64,000 bases of DNA from Woeseiaceae bacterium (GCA_021773035.1 JAJFKU010000059.1:1-64000), one strand, 5' to 3'. Counted from the first letter of the stretch, positions 25,161 through 33,650 are shown. The notes: generated from the sequence alone by a model not told the origin. Numbers and translations: made by a program.

Positions 25161-26399
25161 CTATGAACTAGTTTTCTCTACAAGGATCCAATATCTATAG
25201 TCTTCCTGTATTACTTTCACGTGTTGCGACATCCCTGCTTGTGACGCATCCGTGGACTTGTCAACGCGGTCTGCCATAGGCCGTAATCTAAATGGCAACT
25301 TGTTTCCCGAATCGTAGAAAGCATCAATAACGTCCTTTTTGTCACCATACACTTTGGTTACGATGGAACTAAGAAATCTGGTTGCATCCGTCAATGTCAT
25401 GGGCTTGTCTGTAGCCGCCACGAACGGGCTTCCTGCGGACAAAAATGCCGGTGCGATTACGGACTCCGTTTCGCAATTCAGAAGCAATATTGGCGGTAGG
25501 CGACCTCCCGCCGCTTCGCCGATCTCTCTAATGTCTTCTGGGGTTAGTCTCTCGATCCCATTGTCCGTATCCAACCAAATACTCTCTCCATCAGAATGCC
25601 CGTATATGACAACCACTTTGCCTGTTGAATCCAAGAGTCTGCTTCTTAGAGCTTCGAGTGTTCTCGGCTCCAATGCCTGTCTCGTATCTGCCGTTGAAAA
25701 CATGGTTTCTATTCGTCGCGAAAATCGCTTCCATTCCCGAGCAGTACCACCTACCCCAAAATCTCGTATCGCATCGTCCGTAGCAGGCGAGAAATCGAAT
25801 ACAGAAAGCTCATTTTTATATAAGCGTTGACGAAGTCGGAGCATGTTGAGATTGAACCGCTCGCTGCTTGTCTTTTGCTCGATGACGAACTGATTGCCAC
25901 GCGCGTATTTCACGAGCAATGACGTGTCTATATTTGAGTCGCCATCCACAATCAGCGTTGCGTCGTTGCTCAGCGCTTCATTGTTGACGATGCGCTTAAG
26001 AATTTGCCCTGTGTATGTCTCGGAATTCGTTGAATCCTGCAGCTTAGATTTGTCAATCTCATCGAAATCGTATCCGGCTGGCACTGGTTTCTGCCTATAG
26101 AGAGACCTCTCATCGAATTCGAACTGACCTGATACGATTTCGACTTTGTTCTCCGACGATTGCGATGAACTGGAAGTACTGACGATGGCCAGGTCGCAAG
26201 AACCTTTCTCTGGCGGCGGCGAAAGCAACGCTGCACAAAGCCCGATGAGTTCGGCACTATTATCCACAACGTGCTCGTAATCGATGCTTGTGGGCCTCCG
26301 TTCAACGCTATCAGCAAATACACTGGTTGCGAACAGTACGAATGTGGCAGCAAACGCCGCCTGAACACTTGATTTCAATTTGATAGGAAAGTCCTCCAA
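25161..26399 (-). CDS. exported CHAT/caspase-like cysteine protease candidate
   Basis: A 412-residue protein with a signal peptide (AFAATFVLFATSVFA, cleavage near residue 29). The C-terminal half has the two active-site elements of clan CD (CHAT/caspase-fold) proteases. One is His268 at the end of a hydrophobic strand (KVVVIYGHSDGESIW). The other is Cys309 after another (PPILLLNCETES), followed by AFLSAGSPFVAATDKPMTLT, which resembles the CHAT pattern of an over-represented Ala-Gly-Ala strand then an Asp/Thr loop. The N-terminal half is unassigned. Its start overlaps the small membrane protein gene by 25 bp, and a large TPR protein lies upstream, the usual partner class of CHAT proteases. An exported CHAT protein is unusual. 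Confidence 0.7.
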   Translation of the reverse strand: MEDFPIKLKSSVQAAFAATFVLFATSVFADSVERRPTSIDYEHVVDNSAELIGLCAALLSPPPEKGSCDLAIVSTSSSSQSSENKVEIVSGQFEFDERSLYRQKPVPAGYDFDEIDKSKLQDSTNSETYTGQILKRIVNNEALSNDATLIVDGDSNIDTSLLVKYARGNQFVIEQKTSSERFNLNMLRLRQRLYKNELSVFDFSPATDDAIRDFGVGGTAREWKRFSRRIETMFSTADTRQALEPRTLEALRSRLLDSTGKVVVIYGHSDGESIWLDTDNGIERLTPEDIREIGEAAGGRLPPILLLNCETESVIAPAFLSAGSPFVAATDKPMTLTDATRFLSSIVTKVYGDKKDVIDAFYDSGNKLPFRLRPMADRVDKSTDASQAGMSQHVKVIQEDYRYWILVEKTSS

Positions 26400-26713
26400 C
26401 TTGGCCCGGCATCAGTCGTAGCAGAACCCAACATCGCCCCACTCAAGTAGGCTTTTGCCAATTTCTTGAGCAGAGCGGGAGCGACAAAACCACACAAAAC
26501 GGCGGTAAGCGCAGAGTCGACATAGTCAGTTGAGATCACGACAACATAAGTTACAACCCCACCCATAAGAACCAACAGAGCTGTTATTACCCAATAGACA
26601 GCCGACCGCAAATAGGTTGGGAAAGCCGACTCCCTTCTCAATCCGGCCCAGTGAAGCAATTCATCGAGACCCCCACCAACGCATCCCCACACAAGTAGCT
26701 CTATCTCAGTCAT
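26375..26713 (-). CDS. small membrane protein of the CHAT cassette
   Basis: A 112-residue protein with two clear membrane spans (YWVITALLVLMGGVVTYVVV and DSALTAVLCGFVAPALLKKLA) and an N-terminal hydrophobic stretch (IELLVWGCVGGGLDELL). The size and topology recall small phage-holin-like or anchor proteins, but I cannot assign a family. It is sandwiched between the TPR gene (87 bp before it) and the CHAT-like gene, which it overlaps, suggesting it anchors or localises their complex. Confidence 0.6.
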   Translation of the reverse strand: MTEIELLVWGCVGGGLDELLHWAGLRRESAFPTYLRSAVYWVITALLVLMGGVVTYVVVISTDYVDSALTAVLCGFVAPALLKKLAKAYLSGAMLGSATTDAGPSWRTFLSN

Positions 26714-26800
26714 AACCTCTCCATTGCTGAACTTCTAGCGTGATGCGTAACGCTACGCAGTTACTTCTCTCGAAGCAGATACCTACTTGCCAACGGCATT

Positions 26801-29683
26801 TCACCAAACTACTATTTCCTCTCTCACCAGCAGTGTCGGCAGAGTGCGTGAATTCGGAAGTCTACATTCGGCAATAGACTCTCCCGTCGGCGATGCAGCG
26901 AAGGCTTCAACGAAAACAGGGAATCGTTCAAGGGTCTGCATTCCGTTCGCATTTGTGACAACTTTCGACAATGCAAAAATCAAACCCAGTTCCGGGTGCC
27001 TAACATCACTTGCTTGCGCCAATATTGGCCCGTGCCTATCCAGTGGCGATCTGATGCCTCTGCACAGAATATTTGCAATCTGCTTTAGATCTTCGAGCCG
27101 GAACGACTTTTCTGCAGCGAACTTAAAGTACAGGACTTCAAGTTTAGTATGGTCGTGAATAGCCGGGTCAGCCATTGCGTCACTCCAGCGCACCCGTGCG
27201 TCATCGAGTTGACCCGATGCGTACAAATACTTCGCGTACCGTGCAAGCACGTGGGATTCACGAGCATCCTCTGCCACCGCGAGTTCAAACTGTCTGGCAG
27301 CCCCATCTTTGTCTCCCAGCACATCGAATAGATAAGCACCATAGGCAGCATATGTGTCTGCATCAACATCTTCGACGCTAATGGCACTCAAGAAAAACTC
27401 TCTCGCTTCATCCTGGCGGCTTGGAAACAATGACAGGAAGCTCGCATACGTTGATAGGTAGGCTCCATCCCCTGGCTCATTTCGAATTGCCGTCAAAAAA
27501 AATTGTTCTATCTCTTCTATATCTCCGCCATTATTCAAAAGGAAATCTGCATACATCTGGTTTACTAGTGCATTGTCGGGTTCTGACTCCAGAGCTTTGA
27601 TATAAAGTTCTTCAGCACGCTCAGGTGCGTTTGCCCGATACTCAAGATAATCTGCGAAAATGACTTGAGCCAGTGCTGTCGACTCCTCAGCGTCGACGGT
27701 ACTGCGAAATACAGACCCTGCTTGATCCTGTAGGCCAGACATCTCGAGAGCAAGGCCATACAGCAAGTCGAAAATAGGATCACTTTTCTCAAGGCCCAGT
27801 GCAAGTTCAAAACGAGCGGCTGACTCTATGTATTGGCTTTGTTCAAAGAGAAAAAGTGCCAGATTATGATGAAGAAGCACATTCTCTGGCTCAATTTCGA
27901 TGGCAACCCTATGGAATGTTTCCGCCTGCTCCTCGCCCAGGTCATTGTCAGAAATGAAGTTCGCGAAGTGATTCGCCCTCTCACCGGCATTACTTGGTTG
28001 GCCCCTAAACGCATTTGTGTATGCTCGATAGGCTTCATCGATGCTCCCCAATATCTCGTTGGCAAACCCAAATTCGAATTGATAGTCGCTGTTTTCTGAA
28101 GCCAAAAACAGTAGGTTCTCATATACAGGGAGCGCAGCTTCGGCGTTCTCACGTTCTATGAGCAGGAAGTTAGCCAATGCGTATGCAAACTCCTCGTTGG
28201 CGGGCTCTAGCTGATTCGCTGTGTAGAAGTAAGCCTCGGCTCCGTCCAAGTCTTCTGTCTGCTCTAAGAGAAATCGCGCATATAGATTTGCAATCCAAGC
28301 GTCGGATGAATCTCTCTCAAGCGCAAGTTTGAAGTAGTGGTCAGCATCGTCAATCCTCTCGAGTTGCTCCAGCACAAGAGCGTAGTTTGTCAGGTACCTG
28401 GCATAGTCGGGTCGAATCCGCGCCGCCCCTCCAAGAGACACCTCAGCTTGTTCGTAGTCTTCGAACCTGTTGTACAAGATCACGCCGAGGTTGCTCATAA
28501 ATTCATGAGACTCCGGCGCCGCGATCACCGCCCTTTGATAAAGATCAACGGCTTCCTCGTATCGCTTCTCCCCTTCCAGAAAGACACCATATTGATGGGC
28601 GACCCACCCGGCTGAGGTCGCAGCCATAGCCTGCTTGTAAAGAGACTCAACTTGTTCCGTATCGAAGAGCTCGCGCTCAACAAATTCAGCATAAGAAATC
28701 AAGCCCACGACGTCGCCGGGATCAACTGCTAACGCTCTTGAGAATTGCTTTTCAGCTTCATCAAGCCTCGCATAATCCTTCGACAAGAAAATTCCGTAAT
28801 TTCGCAGTGTTCTGGTTGTAACGTATTGCGATTCAATCGCGATTTGGTACATCTTTTCGGCTGCTTCTCTAGAATCTCCCACATAAGACAGCCAGTTTGC
28901 GCATATTGCTTGTGAAGCAACACTGACTGCTTCAGCCACATCTTTCGGCTGTTCTTGCAACACACGCACAAAATCCAGTAGATCTTGCAGGTACCAACGA
29001 GGACGGTTGCCGCTTAAGAGTACTCCGGAGATTTCGAAGGCCGGAACACCGTAAATGCCTAGATCGCGGCTATCACGCAAGTCTCTATCCAGGATCTCGT
29101 CAACCCTTGACAACAGCTCTGAATCAACTGGTAGGTCTTGATGCCCGACATACTCCAAGGCCTCATTCAGAAACTCGTCGCTCAGCTCAGATGCGTTGTC
29201 AAACAGTATGTCCATATATCGTAAGGCAGCGTCACGATCTAACTTCGCGATGTATTCAATATTCTCGGCAGCAGTGCGACTCTCTATCGAAAGAATTGGA
29301 AGATGTTTATAAACGACTAGAAGATCATCGTTGTACTTGGTGAGGTCCTTTAGTGTTTTGTGGGCCGCGATGCAATGCGTACAATTTACGTCTACGTATT
29401 CAACGATAGTTATCGTGCTGTTCAAATTGCCGCGAAACACACGATCGCTAGCTCCTGTGAGGGGTGCTTTTGCGCTATTAGCTAGCTCATTTAGCGTCGG
29501 TAAAACTTCATCCGAACAATAGTCGAATTCTTCGACGTTGACATGAGTATGTGAAAAATCGTCTTGATTCTCGAAATCATCGTCCGCATGCTGCGCACTA
29601 GCGAACGGTGGACCGCTTCCGACTACAACAAGACATGCCCATACGATTAAAATAGAACGCGTCTTCGTAATTGAAATTCGCAT
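26801..29683 (-). CDS. exported DsbA-like thioredoxin fused to a long TPR array
   Basis: A 960-residue periplasmic protein. Residues 1-30 are a signal peptide ending FASA. Residues 75-245 form a DsbA/DsbG-type thioredoxin domain: ITIVEYVDVNCTHCIAAHKT with the redox pair Cys101/Cys104, and the cis-Pro loop in LGIYGVPAFEISG. The rest, about 700 residues, is a tetratricopeptide array. Repeats such as YEEAVDLYQRAVIAAPESHE, YEQAEVSLGGAARIRPDYAR and PERAEELYIKALESEPDNAL are spaced about 34-36 residues. TPR arrays bind partners and often accompany CHAT proteases. This gene is followed by the small membrane protein and the CHAT-like gene. The DsbA-TPR fusion suggests a sensor of unfolded or disulfide-stressed periplasmic proteins (inference). 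Confidence 0.85.
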   Translation of the reverse strand: MRISITKTRSILIVWACLVVVGSGPPFASAQHADDDFENQDDFSHTHVNVEEFDYCSDEVLPTLNELANSAKAPLTGASDRVFRGNLNSTITIVEYVDVNCTHCIAAHKTLKDLTKYNDDLLVVYKHLPILSIESRTAAENIEYIAKLDRDAALRYMDILFDNASELSDEFLNEALEYVGHQDLPVDSELLSRVDEILDRDLRDSRDLGIYGVPAFEISGVLLSGNRPRWYLQDLLDFVRVLQEQPKDVAEAVSVASQAICANWLSYVGDSREAAEKMYQIAIESQYVTTRTLRNYGIFLSKDYARLDEAEKQFSRALAVDPGDVVGLISYAEFVERELFDTEQVESLYKQAMAATSAGWVAHQYGVFLEGEKRYEEAVDLYQRAVIAAPESHEFMSNLGVILYNRFEDYEQAEVSLGGAARIRPDYARYLTNYALVLEQLERIDDADHYFKLALERDSSDAWIANLYARFLLEQTEDLDGAEAYFYTANQLEPANEEFAYALANFLLIERENAEAALPVYENLLFLASENSDYQFEFGFANEILGSIDEAYRAYTNAFRGQPSNAGERANHFANFISDNDLGEEQAETFHRVAIEIEPENVLLHHNLALFLFEQSQYIESAARFELALGLEKSDPIFDLLYGLALEMSGLQDQAGSVFRSTVDAEESTALAQVIFADYLEYRANAPERAEELYIKALESEPDNALVNQMYADFLLNNGGDIEEIEQFFLTAIRNEPGDGAYLSTYASFLSLFPSRQDEAREFFLSAISVEDVDADTYAAYGAYLFDVLGDKDGAARQFELAVAEDARESHVLARYAKYLYASGQLDDARVRWSDAMADPAIHDHTKLEVLYFKFAAEKSFRLEDLKQIANILCRGIRSPLDRHGPILAQASDVRHPELGLIFALSKVVTNANGMQTLERFPVFVEAFAASPTGESIAECRLPNSRTLPTLLVREEIVVW

Positions 29684-30204
29684 CGATTAACCTCGACTAG
29701 TTCGTGTCAATAGCAAATGCAGACTATCGCGCATGGCATTCTTGTTTTGCAAAAGATGGCGCGACTCGCCCATATATATCATGGTTTTGAGGTTGTTTCT
29801 AAAGATCGGCGCAGATTCGGCACGCGAAAACTAGAACAACGCGGGCTTCCTTGAGCGGAAAACTGAAACCACGTAAACAATTATGGGGTGAACCCGAGGG
29901 TCGAGAACCGAAACGTAAGACCTAAGAATGTTTGGTGGTCAGAGACGGAATTGAGGCATCAACACGCGGATTTTCCGTTCGTTAGTGTGTGCCTCAGGCC
30001 ACATTTTTCAATAGGTTACCGGGACGGTTGTTGTGTGAGTTGCAGGACAGTGCGTGGCTTTGCGTGGCTCATTCACGCAAAATTAACGCGGCCTTGTTGG
30101 CGCGACGCTTTTTCACCGTCAAGGGAATTCGAGAGTTCGTAGTGCGAATTGCAATTTGACTCGGAAGTTGTCCGAATCGGGATCTAAACTACCTTGTGCC
30201 TGAG
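29684..30204. other. intergenic region holding attachment-site repeat 3
   Basis: About 520 bp between the TPR gene start and the end of the ubiquitin-like operon. It contains repeat 3 and, near 29700-29800, presumably the promoter of the CHAT cassette. No convincing gene is visible. Confidence 0.5.
29933..30090 (-). repeat. attachment-site repeat 3, diverged tRNA-Phe 3' half plus flank
   Basis: TGGTGGTCAGAGACGGAATT followed by ...CATCAACACGCGGATTTTC aligns with the tRNA-Phe half of repeat 1 with several substitutions. The flank ATTTTTCAATAGGTTACCGG and the ACGCAAAATTAACGCG end match repeats 1 and 2. Same orientation as both. Confidence 0.72.
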
Positions 30205-30633
30205 TTAGCTATAGCCTCGGAGTTCGGGGTGCGTTCCGGTGTCATAGCACCACGCAATACGGCCATCGCGCACCCAGAAATGACTGAGGCAGCCTTGATC
30301 CCGCCAAACAGACGGGTACAACATCGGGCGTCCGGAATGCGTCCGCGTCAGCCGCCAATGGGGTCGGTGCATAGGTTGTAGTGAGAGCGTAACTACACTC
30401 TCGCAACCACACGGGCACTTGAATAGAGCCCATTTGGGTTGATTGGCCGTCATAACGCAATAGAGCTGCCCCGGCACAGTGTTTTCATTGCCAGGCGGTT
30501 TACCGACGACGGTAATTGCGGTGAAATGGACCGGCGCTTCGGGTTCAAGCGCACGCTGGGCCCCGTGATCATGAGCAGGAGGCGGGGCGAACGCGGCGCT
30601 AAGCCATGCGGTGATCCTGTTAAGAATACTCAT
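30205..30633 (-). CDS. DUF6527-like protein of ubiquitin-like conjugation operon
   Basis: A 142-residue protein with FKCPCGCESVVTLSL (a Cys-x-Cys-x-Cys cluster), then HRPHWRLTRTHSGRPMLYPS, VWRDQGCLSHFWVRDG and a terminal His. This pattern fits DUF6527, found with bacterial E1/E2/ubiquitin-like operons. The Cys/His content suggests metal binding or a cysteine-type active site, not decided from sequence. Its start lies inside the end of the JAB-E1 gene (14-bp overlap), marking it as the last gene of that operon. Confidence 0.75.
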   Translation of the reverse strand: MSILNRITAWLSAAFAPPPAHDHGAQRALEPEAPVHFTAITVVGKPPGNENTVPGQLYCVMTANQPKWALFKCPCGCESVVTLSLQPMHRPHWRLTRTHSGRPMLYPSVWRDQGCLSHFWVRDGRIAWCYDTGTHPELRGYS

Positions 30634-32068
30634 CGCGCTTTCCGAGAAATGGTCGATTGAGTCTGCATGAGTCTTTTAGTAAAAGAAATTCGTGCGTACC
30701 GCAATACGGACAATCGGGGTCGTCCTGCGTTTGATGACTTCGGATTTCCATGGTCACGAAATCCAGGAAGAACATATCGCGGCGCAGTTCGGGCGAGAAG
30801 CGGCGAAAGGGCTTTAACAGATCAAACAACGTGGCGAGAGCAAAGTCGGCTGTAGCGCTTGTAAAAGGGCCGACACCGGGCGCGTTAGTATCGCCATCTT
30901 CAAGGTAACGTTCTTTGAGTTCCTCCGGCGTAATGCCTGGGTTCTCACGCCGCGCCAGCTGGGTTTGAATCCAGATGTCGTTAATGACCCCCTGACAGAA
31001 CAAGCATTGACCGCTTTCAGGAAGTATCGTGCTGACGCGCCCGTAGTGATAGCGCAGACACGGTTGCCCATCCTGTCCTTCATCAACTCTGCCGCCGAGA
31101 CCGATATCGATGAAAGGCTGTGCATACGCATAGAGCGCTGCGTTCATTAGTTCGCGACCGCAGAAATCATCAGTACAGCCGACTATCACATCGCAACTGG
31201 CTAGGGCATCGACGGCGTCGGGGTTGGTATCGAGATCGGATGCGACAGCAGCGACGCACACAGAGATTCCTATACTTTCAATAAACGTCTTGAGCGTCTC
31301 GGATTTGGCTAATCCGACGTCACGTTTCATTAGTCCCCGGACGCGGCTGAGATTGCTTTCCGCAAGCGGGTCCTTATCGATCAATACGAATTCACCAATC
31401 CCGGCGCGCGCACCGAGTGTGCTGAACGGGCTGCCCGTCCCGCTATTGCCAACCACACCGACGCGCAGCGACTGGAGCATGTCAACGAAGGGCCTGCCAA
31501 ACGCGGCAGTTTGCCGTGCCTGAACTTCGCTGTGTTCATCGCTGCTTTCGGCGTAGCCGTTAAGTGTGATGCGTTCACCGAGCACCAGGGTATGCCGGAC
31601 GGGGACCGACCTGTCCGGCGATGATCCGCTTCGCGTGCGCGCGACCCATTGACCGTCCGCCCAAAGCATCGCCACGAAAGTCATGTTGCAGCCGTTGCGG
31701 TTGCGGATGGCCGCGACCAGGGTCCTTTCGTTTTCTTCATCGATATGTGAAAACGAGGTCGGACCTGCAGGGTGATTGTGGACAAAGCCGAACACGAGCC
31801 CTTCGTCTTCACATCTGCGGAACAACTCCCGCAGGGGCGCGAGGTCGAAGGCGACATGTGCGGGTGAACTGCCCCTAATCCAATCGTCCTCGAAAGGAAT
31901 AACGTCTTGGGCGACGTAACGGTCAGAATCCGGAAGCCCTTCGACAGGAATGTGGAGCCTGCGAAAGAGTACAACGGCCGCCTTTTCATGACCGTCGGGA
32001 TGAGCCTCAAGATCTGCGATTAATTTATCGTGCTGCGATCCAAGCAGTGAGATCCGCGCGCCGTTCAT
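30620..32068 (-). CDS. JAB-type deubiquitinase fused to ThiF/E1-like activating enzyme
   Basis: A 482-residue two-domain protein. The N-terminal JAB/MPN+ peptidase has a JAMM zinc site: Glu28, then FVHNHPAGPTSFSHID with His97, His99 and Asp110. It would trim or remove the ubiquitin-like modifier. From about residue 205 an E1/ThiF adenylation domain follows: LRVGVVGNSGTGSPFSTLGA, then FVLIDKDPLAESNLSRV with the adenylation Arg. Zinc cysteines are in GQCLFCQG and DCPYCGTH. A candidate thioester Cys is in IVGCTDDFCGRE. It overlaps E2 by 4 bp (ATGA) and DUF6527 by 14 bp. Fusing the protease and E1 is known in some prokaryotic ubiquitin-like systems. Confidence 0.9.
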   Translation of the reverse strand: MNGARISLLGSQHDKLIADLEAHPDGHEKAAVVLFRRLHIPVEGLPDSDRYVAQDVIPFEDDWIRGSSPAHVAFDLAPLRELFRRCEDEGLVFGFVHNHPAGPTSFSHIDEENERTLVAAIRNRNGCNMTFVAMLWADGQWVARTRSGSSPDRSVPVRHTLVLGERITLNGYAESSDEHSEVQARQTAAFGRPFVDMLQSLRVGVVGNSGTGSPFSTLGARAGIGEFVLIDKDPLAESNLSRVRGLMKRDVGLAKSETLKTFIESIGISVCVAAVASDLDTNPDAVDALASCDVIVGCTDDFCGRELMNAALYAYAQPFIDIGLGGRVDEGQDGQPCLRYHYGRVSTILPESGQCLFCQGVINDIWIQTQLARRENPGITPEELKERYLEDGDTNAPGVGPFTSATADFALATLFDLLKPFRRFSPELRRDMFFLDFVTMEIRSHQTQDDPDCPYCGTHEFLLLKDSCRLNRPFLGKRDEYS

Positions 32069-32469
32069 TTAGTGTCTGGGTTCCCTAATGCCCATGAAAC
32101 CCGGCGCAGTATCGTGACTATATTGTCCTTTCCTGGTCTCCAGACGACCGGGGCGTGATTCCAGTGGCGCGACCATCGGCAAAACTCTTTTCCATCAACG
32201 GTCCTATTATCGCCACCGCCGGGGCGATTCATCTTGGGAATAGCCTTACCGTCAAGGCGCGTGAGATTTGGGTACGTCCAGAGCATATCTATACCGCCCT
32301 GGTTGTAGTTTTTCGGAATGATGACAAGAACGTCGCAGGCATTTTCGTGGTAGAGCCCTTCCGCTAACGGATAGCTTGGGAGTATCAGGAAGCCCTGTGC
32401 GTCGTCCTCTAAGTAGGAGAGGCCGCGCTCCTCAAGTTGGGCATAGTCTGTATCAAGGAGCAACGGCAT
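32065..32469 (-). CDS. prokaryotic E2-like (Prok-E2 family E) protein
   Basis: A 134-residue protein matching the bacterial E2 family E layout: DYAQLEERGLSYLEDDAQ, GFLILPSYPLAEGLY, then DVLVIIPKNYNQGGIDMLWT and the signature GKEFCRWSRHWNHAPVVW. Cys97 within FCRWSRHW is the candidate catalytic Cys. In this role it would take the activated modifier from the E1 and pass it to a target. It lies 7 bp after the ubiquitin-like gene and overlaps the E1 start. Confidence 0.85.
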   Translation of the reverse strand: MPLLLDTDYAQLEERGLSYLEDDAQGFLILPSYPLAEGLYHENACDVLVIIPKNYNQGGIDMLWTYPNLTRLDGKAIPKMNRPGGGDNRTVDGKEFCRWSRHWNHAPVVWRPGKDNIVTILRRVSWALGNPDTK

Positions 32470-32476
32470 TTTTCAT

Positions 32477-32764
32477 CTACCCCGCCTGTGAGCCAACCGG
32501 CTGCGTCGAGAACCGGTCCGGGCCGCGTTGCTTGGTTAGATCGATCACGGTGTCATTCTTGACCTCTTCATCAGGGTGGCCGGGAACCTTGTGAAAGATC
32601 TGCACATCGTCCGGAAGTGACCCGAGTTCGCGGAGCTGGGCACCGGAAATCTTTTTTTTGTCCCAATCATAGGGATCGTTGTCGATAAAGAGTTCCGGCC
32701 CGTTCGGATGGGGCTCCGGATCGTGGCAATGATCATGATCTTTGTCGTGTTTGCGGTCGTTCAT
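32477..32764 (-). CDS. ubiquitin-like modifier protein
   Basis: A 95-residue protein with a His/Asp-rich N-terminal tail (RKHDKDHDHCHDPEPHPNG) and one beta-grasp-like domain: PELFIDNDPYDWDKKKISGA, QLRELGSLPDDVQIFHKVPG, then a last strand and the tail PVGSQAG. The pattern fits the multi-ubiquitin/Ub-like family found with JAB-E1 and E2 genes. The C-terminus ends in a single Gly after a short tail, so the modifier may be conjugated without processing or via the JAB enzyme. AGGAGACCCAA precedes the ATG. Confidence 0.82.
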   Translation of the reverse strand: MNDRKHDKDHDHCHDPEPHPNGPELFIDNDPYDWDKKKISGAQLRELGSLPDDVQIFHKVPGHPDEEVKNDTVIDLTKQRGPDRFSTQPVGSQAG

Positions 32765-32773
32765 TTGGGTCTC

Positions 32774-32953
32774 CTACTTCTCTTTGCGGACGCCTTTGAA
32801 CGGGCGCTTATCGGTCGTCTTGACGTCCATAAAGCGTCCGCTGTCAGCATCACGTTTCACGTAGTGCCCAGACGGTGTCTTCGTCTGGGACCTGTTGCGA
32901 ACTGCACCTTTGCGATGACCGTCGCCTGTTGGGGGGTTGGTTGCCATTGTCAT
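32774..32953 (-). CDS. small basic conserved protein heading the ubiquitin-like operon
   Basis: A 59-residue, strongly basic protein (MTMATNPPTGDGHRKGAVRN, then RSQTKTPSGHYVKRD and DKRPFKGVRKEK). A second ATG two codons later is an alternative start. The PTGDGHRKGAVRNRSQ opening and the PFKGVRKEK ending recur, in my recollection, in small proteins of accessory islands; no function is known to me. It ends 9 bp before the ubiquitin-like gene on the same strand, so it is probably the operon's first gene. It could bind nucleic acid or be a Lys-rich substrate of the system (inference). Confidence 0.75.
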   Translation of the reverse strand: MTMATNPPTGDGHRKGAVRNRSQTKTPSGHYVKRDADSGRFMDVKTTDKRPFKGVRKEK

Positions 32954-32975
32954 ATCCTGTTCTGGTAAATTTAAA

Positions 32976-33062
32976 CAGTTTTATCGGATAATATTAAAAA
33001 AGGCGTTGCCACCTGTTGTTACCATATCGAATGATTCTGCTTACCGCAAGCAGTTTTATCAG
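32976..33062 (-). promoter_or_regulatory. repeated GATAAAACTG motif before the ubiquitin-like operon
   Basis: CAGTTTTATC occurs at 32976-32985 and again at 33051-33060, with a third relative ATTTTATCGC at 33067. On the minus strand these read GATAAAACTG, upstream of the small basic gene. They may be operators for one of the HTH proteins encoded next door. No clean -35/-10 pair was identified. Confidence 0.4.
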
Positions 33063-33064
33063 AA

Positions 33065-33622
33065 TTATTTTATCGCATGATAGACATACTCCAGCCCTCC
33101 GGACTCAGCCGTCTCTTTCGAGCCGAACACGAGCCCCATGCCGTGGAGCTTCTTCATTTTTGCGCTGGCATTTTGAGCGGACACGTCAAACTTCTTTGCT
33201 ACTTTTGAAGTCGTCACGACGCCTTCCGTCATAACGAAGCCGAGAAGCTCTTTAGTAGCAATACCAAGTTCCGGCCCGATGACATCATAATCGTTCGCCC
33301 CTTTGAGAATGATGACTGCCTGATTTTTTGCCTTAGCAGCATAGTCCCAGTTATCAACGAGATCGGCGGACTTGAAGTCTTTCAGAAAGAATGCCTTTTC
33401 ACCGCACAGCATCTTAATAAGCGAGATGACACTCTCTCTTGGAAACGACGCGTCGGTTGCCTGAACACCCTTTAAGGATATTCCGAAGATTGCTGAACCA
33501 GGAGACGAATCGACTTCGCGTTGAAGCCTTTGAAAGACTGTCTTGCCAAGTTCATTGCCGGAGAGAAAGTCTTTTTTTCCCGCGATCTCGGATAGATACA
33601 TCATGGTCGGCTTCTGCTTCAT
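33065..33622 (-). CDS. STAS-like (DUF4325) domain protein with C-terminal winged helix
   Basis: A 185-residue protein. The first part (GSAIFGISLKGVQATDASF, then FPRESVISLIKMLCGEKAFF and NQAVIILKGANDYDVIG) matches the STAS-like DUF4325 domain, related to anti-anti-sigma proteins. The C-terminus (TEGVVTTSKVAKKFDVSAQN) is a winged-helix DNA-binding segment. It follows the GHKL ATPase gene by 28 bp. Such ATPase/STAS-like pairs are thought to act like an anti-sigma kinase and its antagonist. The likely target is transcription of a neighbouring operon. Confidence 0.78.
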   Translation of the reverse strand: MKQKPTMMYLSEIAGKKDFLSGNELGKTVFQRLQREVDSSPGSAIFGISLKGVQATDASFPRESVISLIKMLCGEKAFFLKDFKSADLVDNWDYAAKAKNQAVIILKGANDYDVIGPELGIATKELLGFVMTEGVVTTSKVAKKFDVSAQNASAKMKKLHGMGLVFGSKETAESGGLEYVYHAIK

Positions 33623-33650
33623 CGCATTAAATATAGGAGATTAAATAGGG

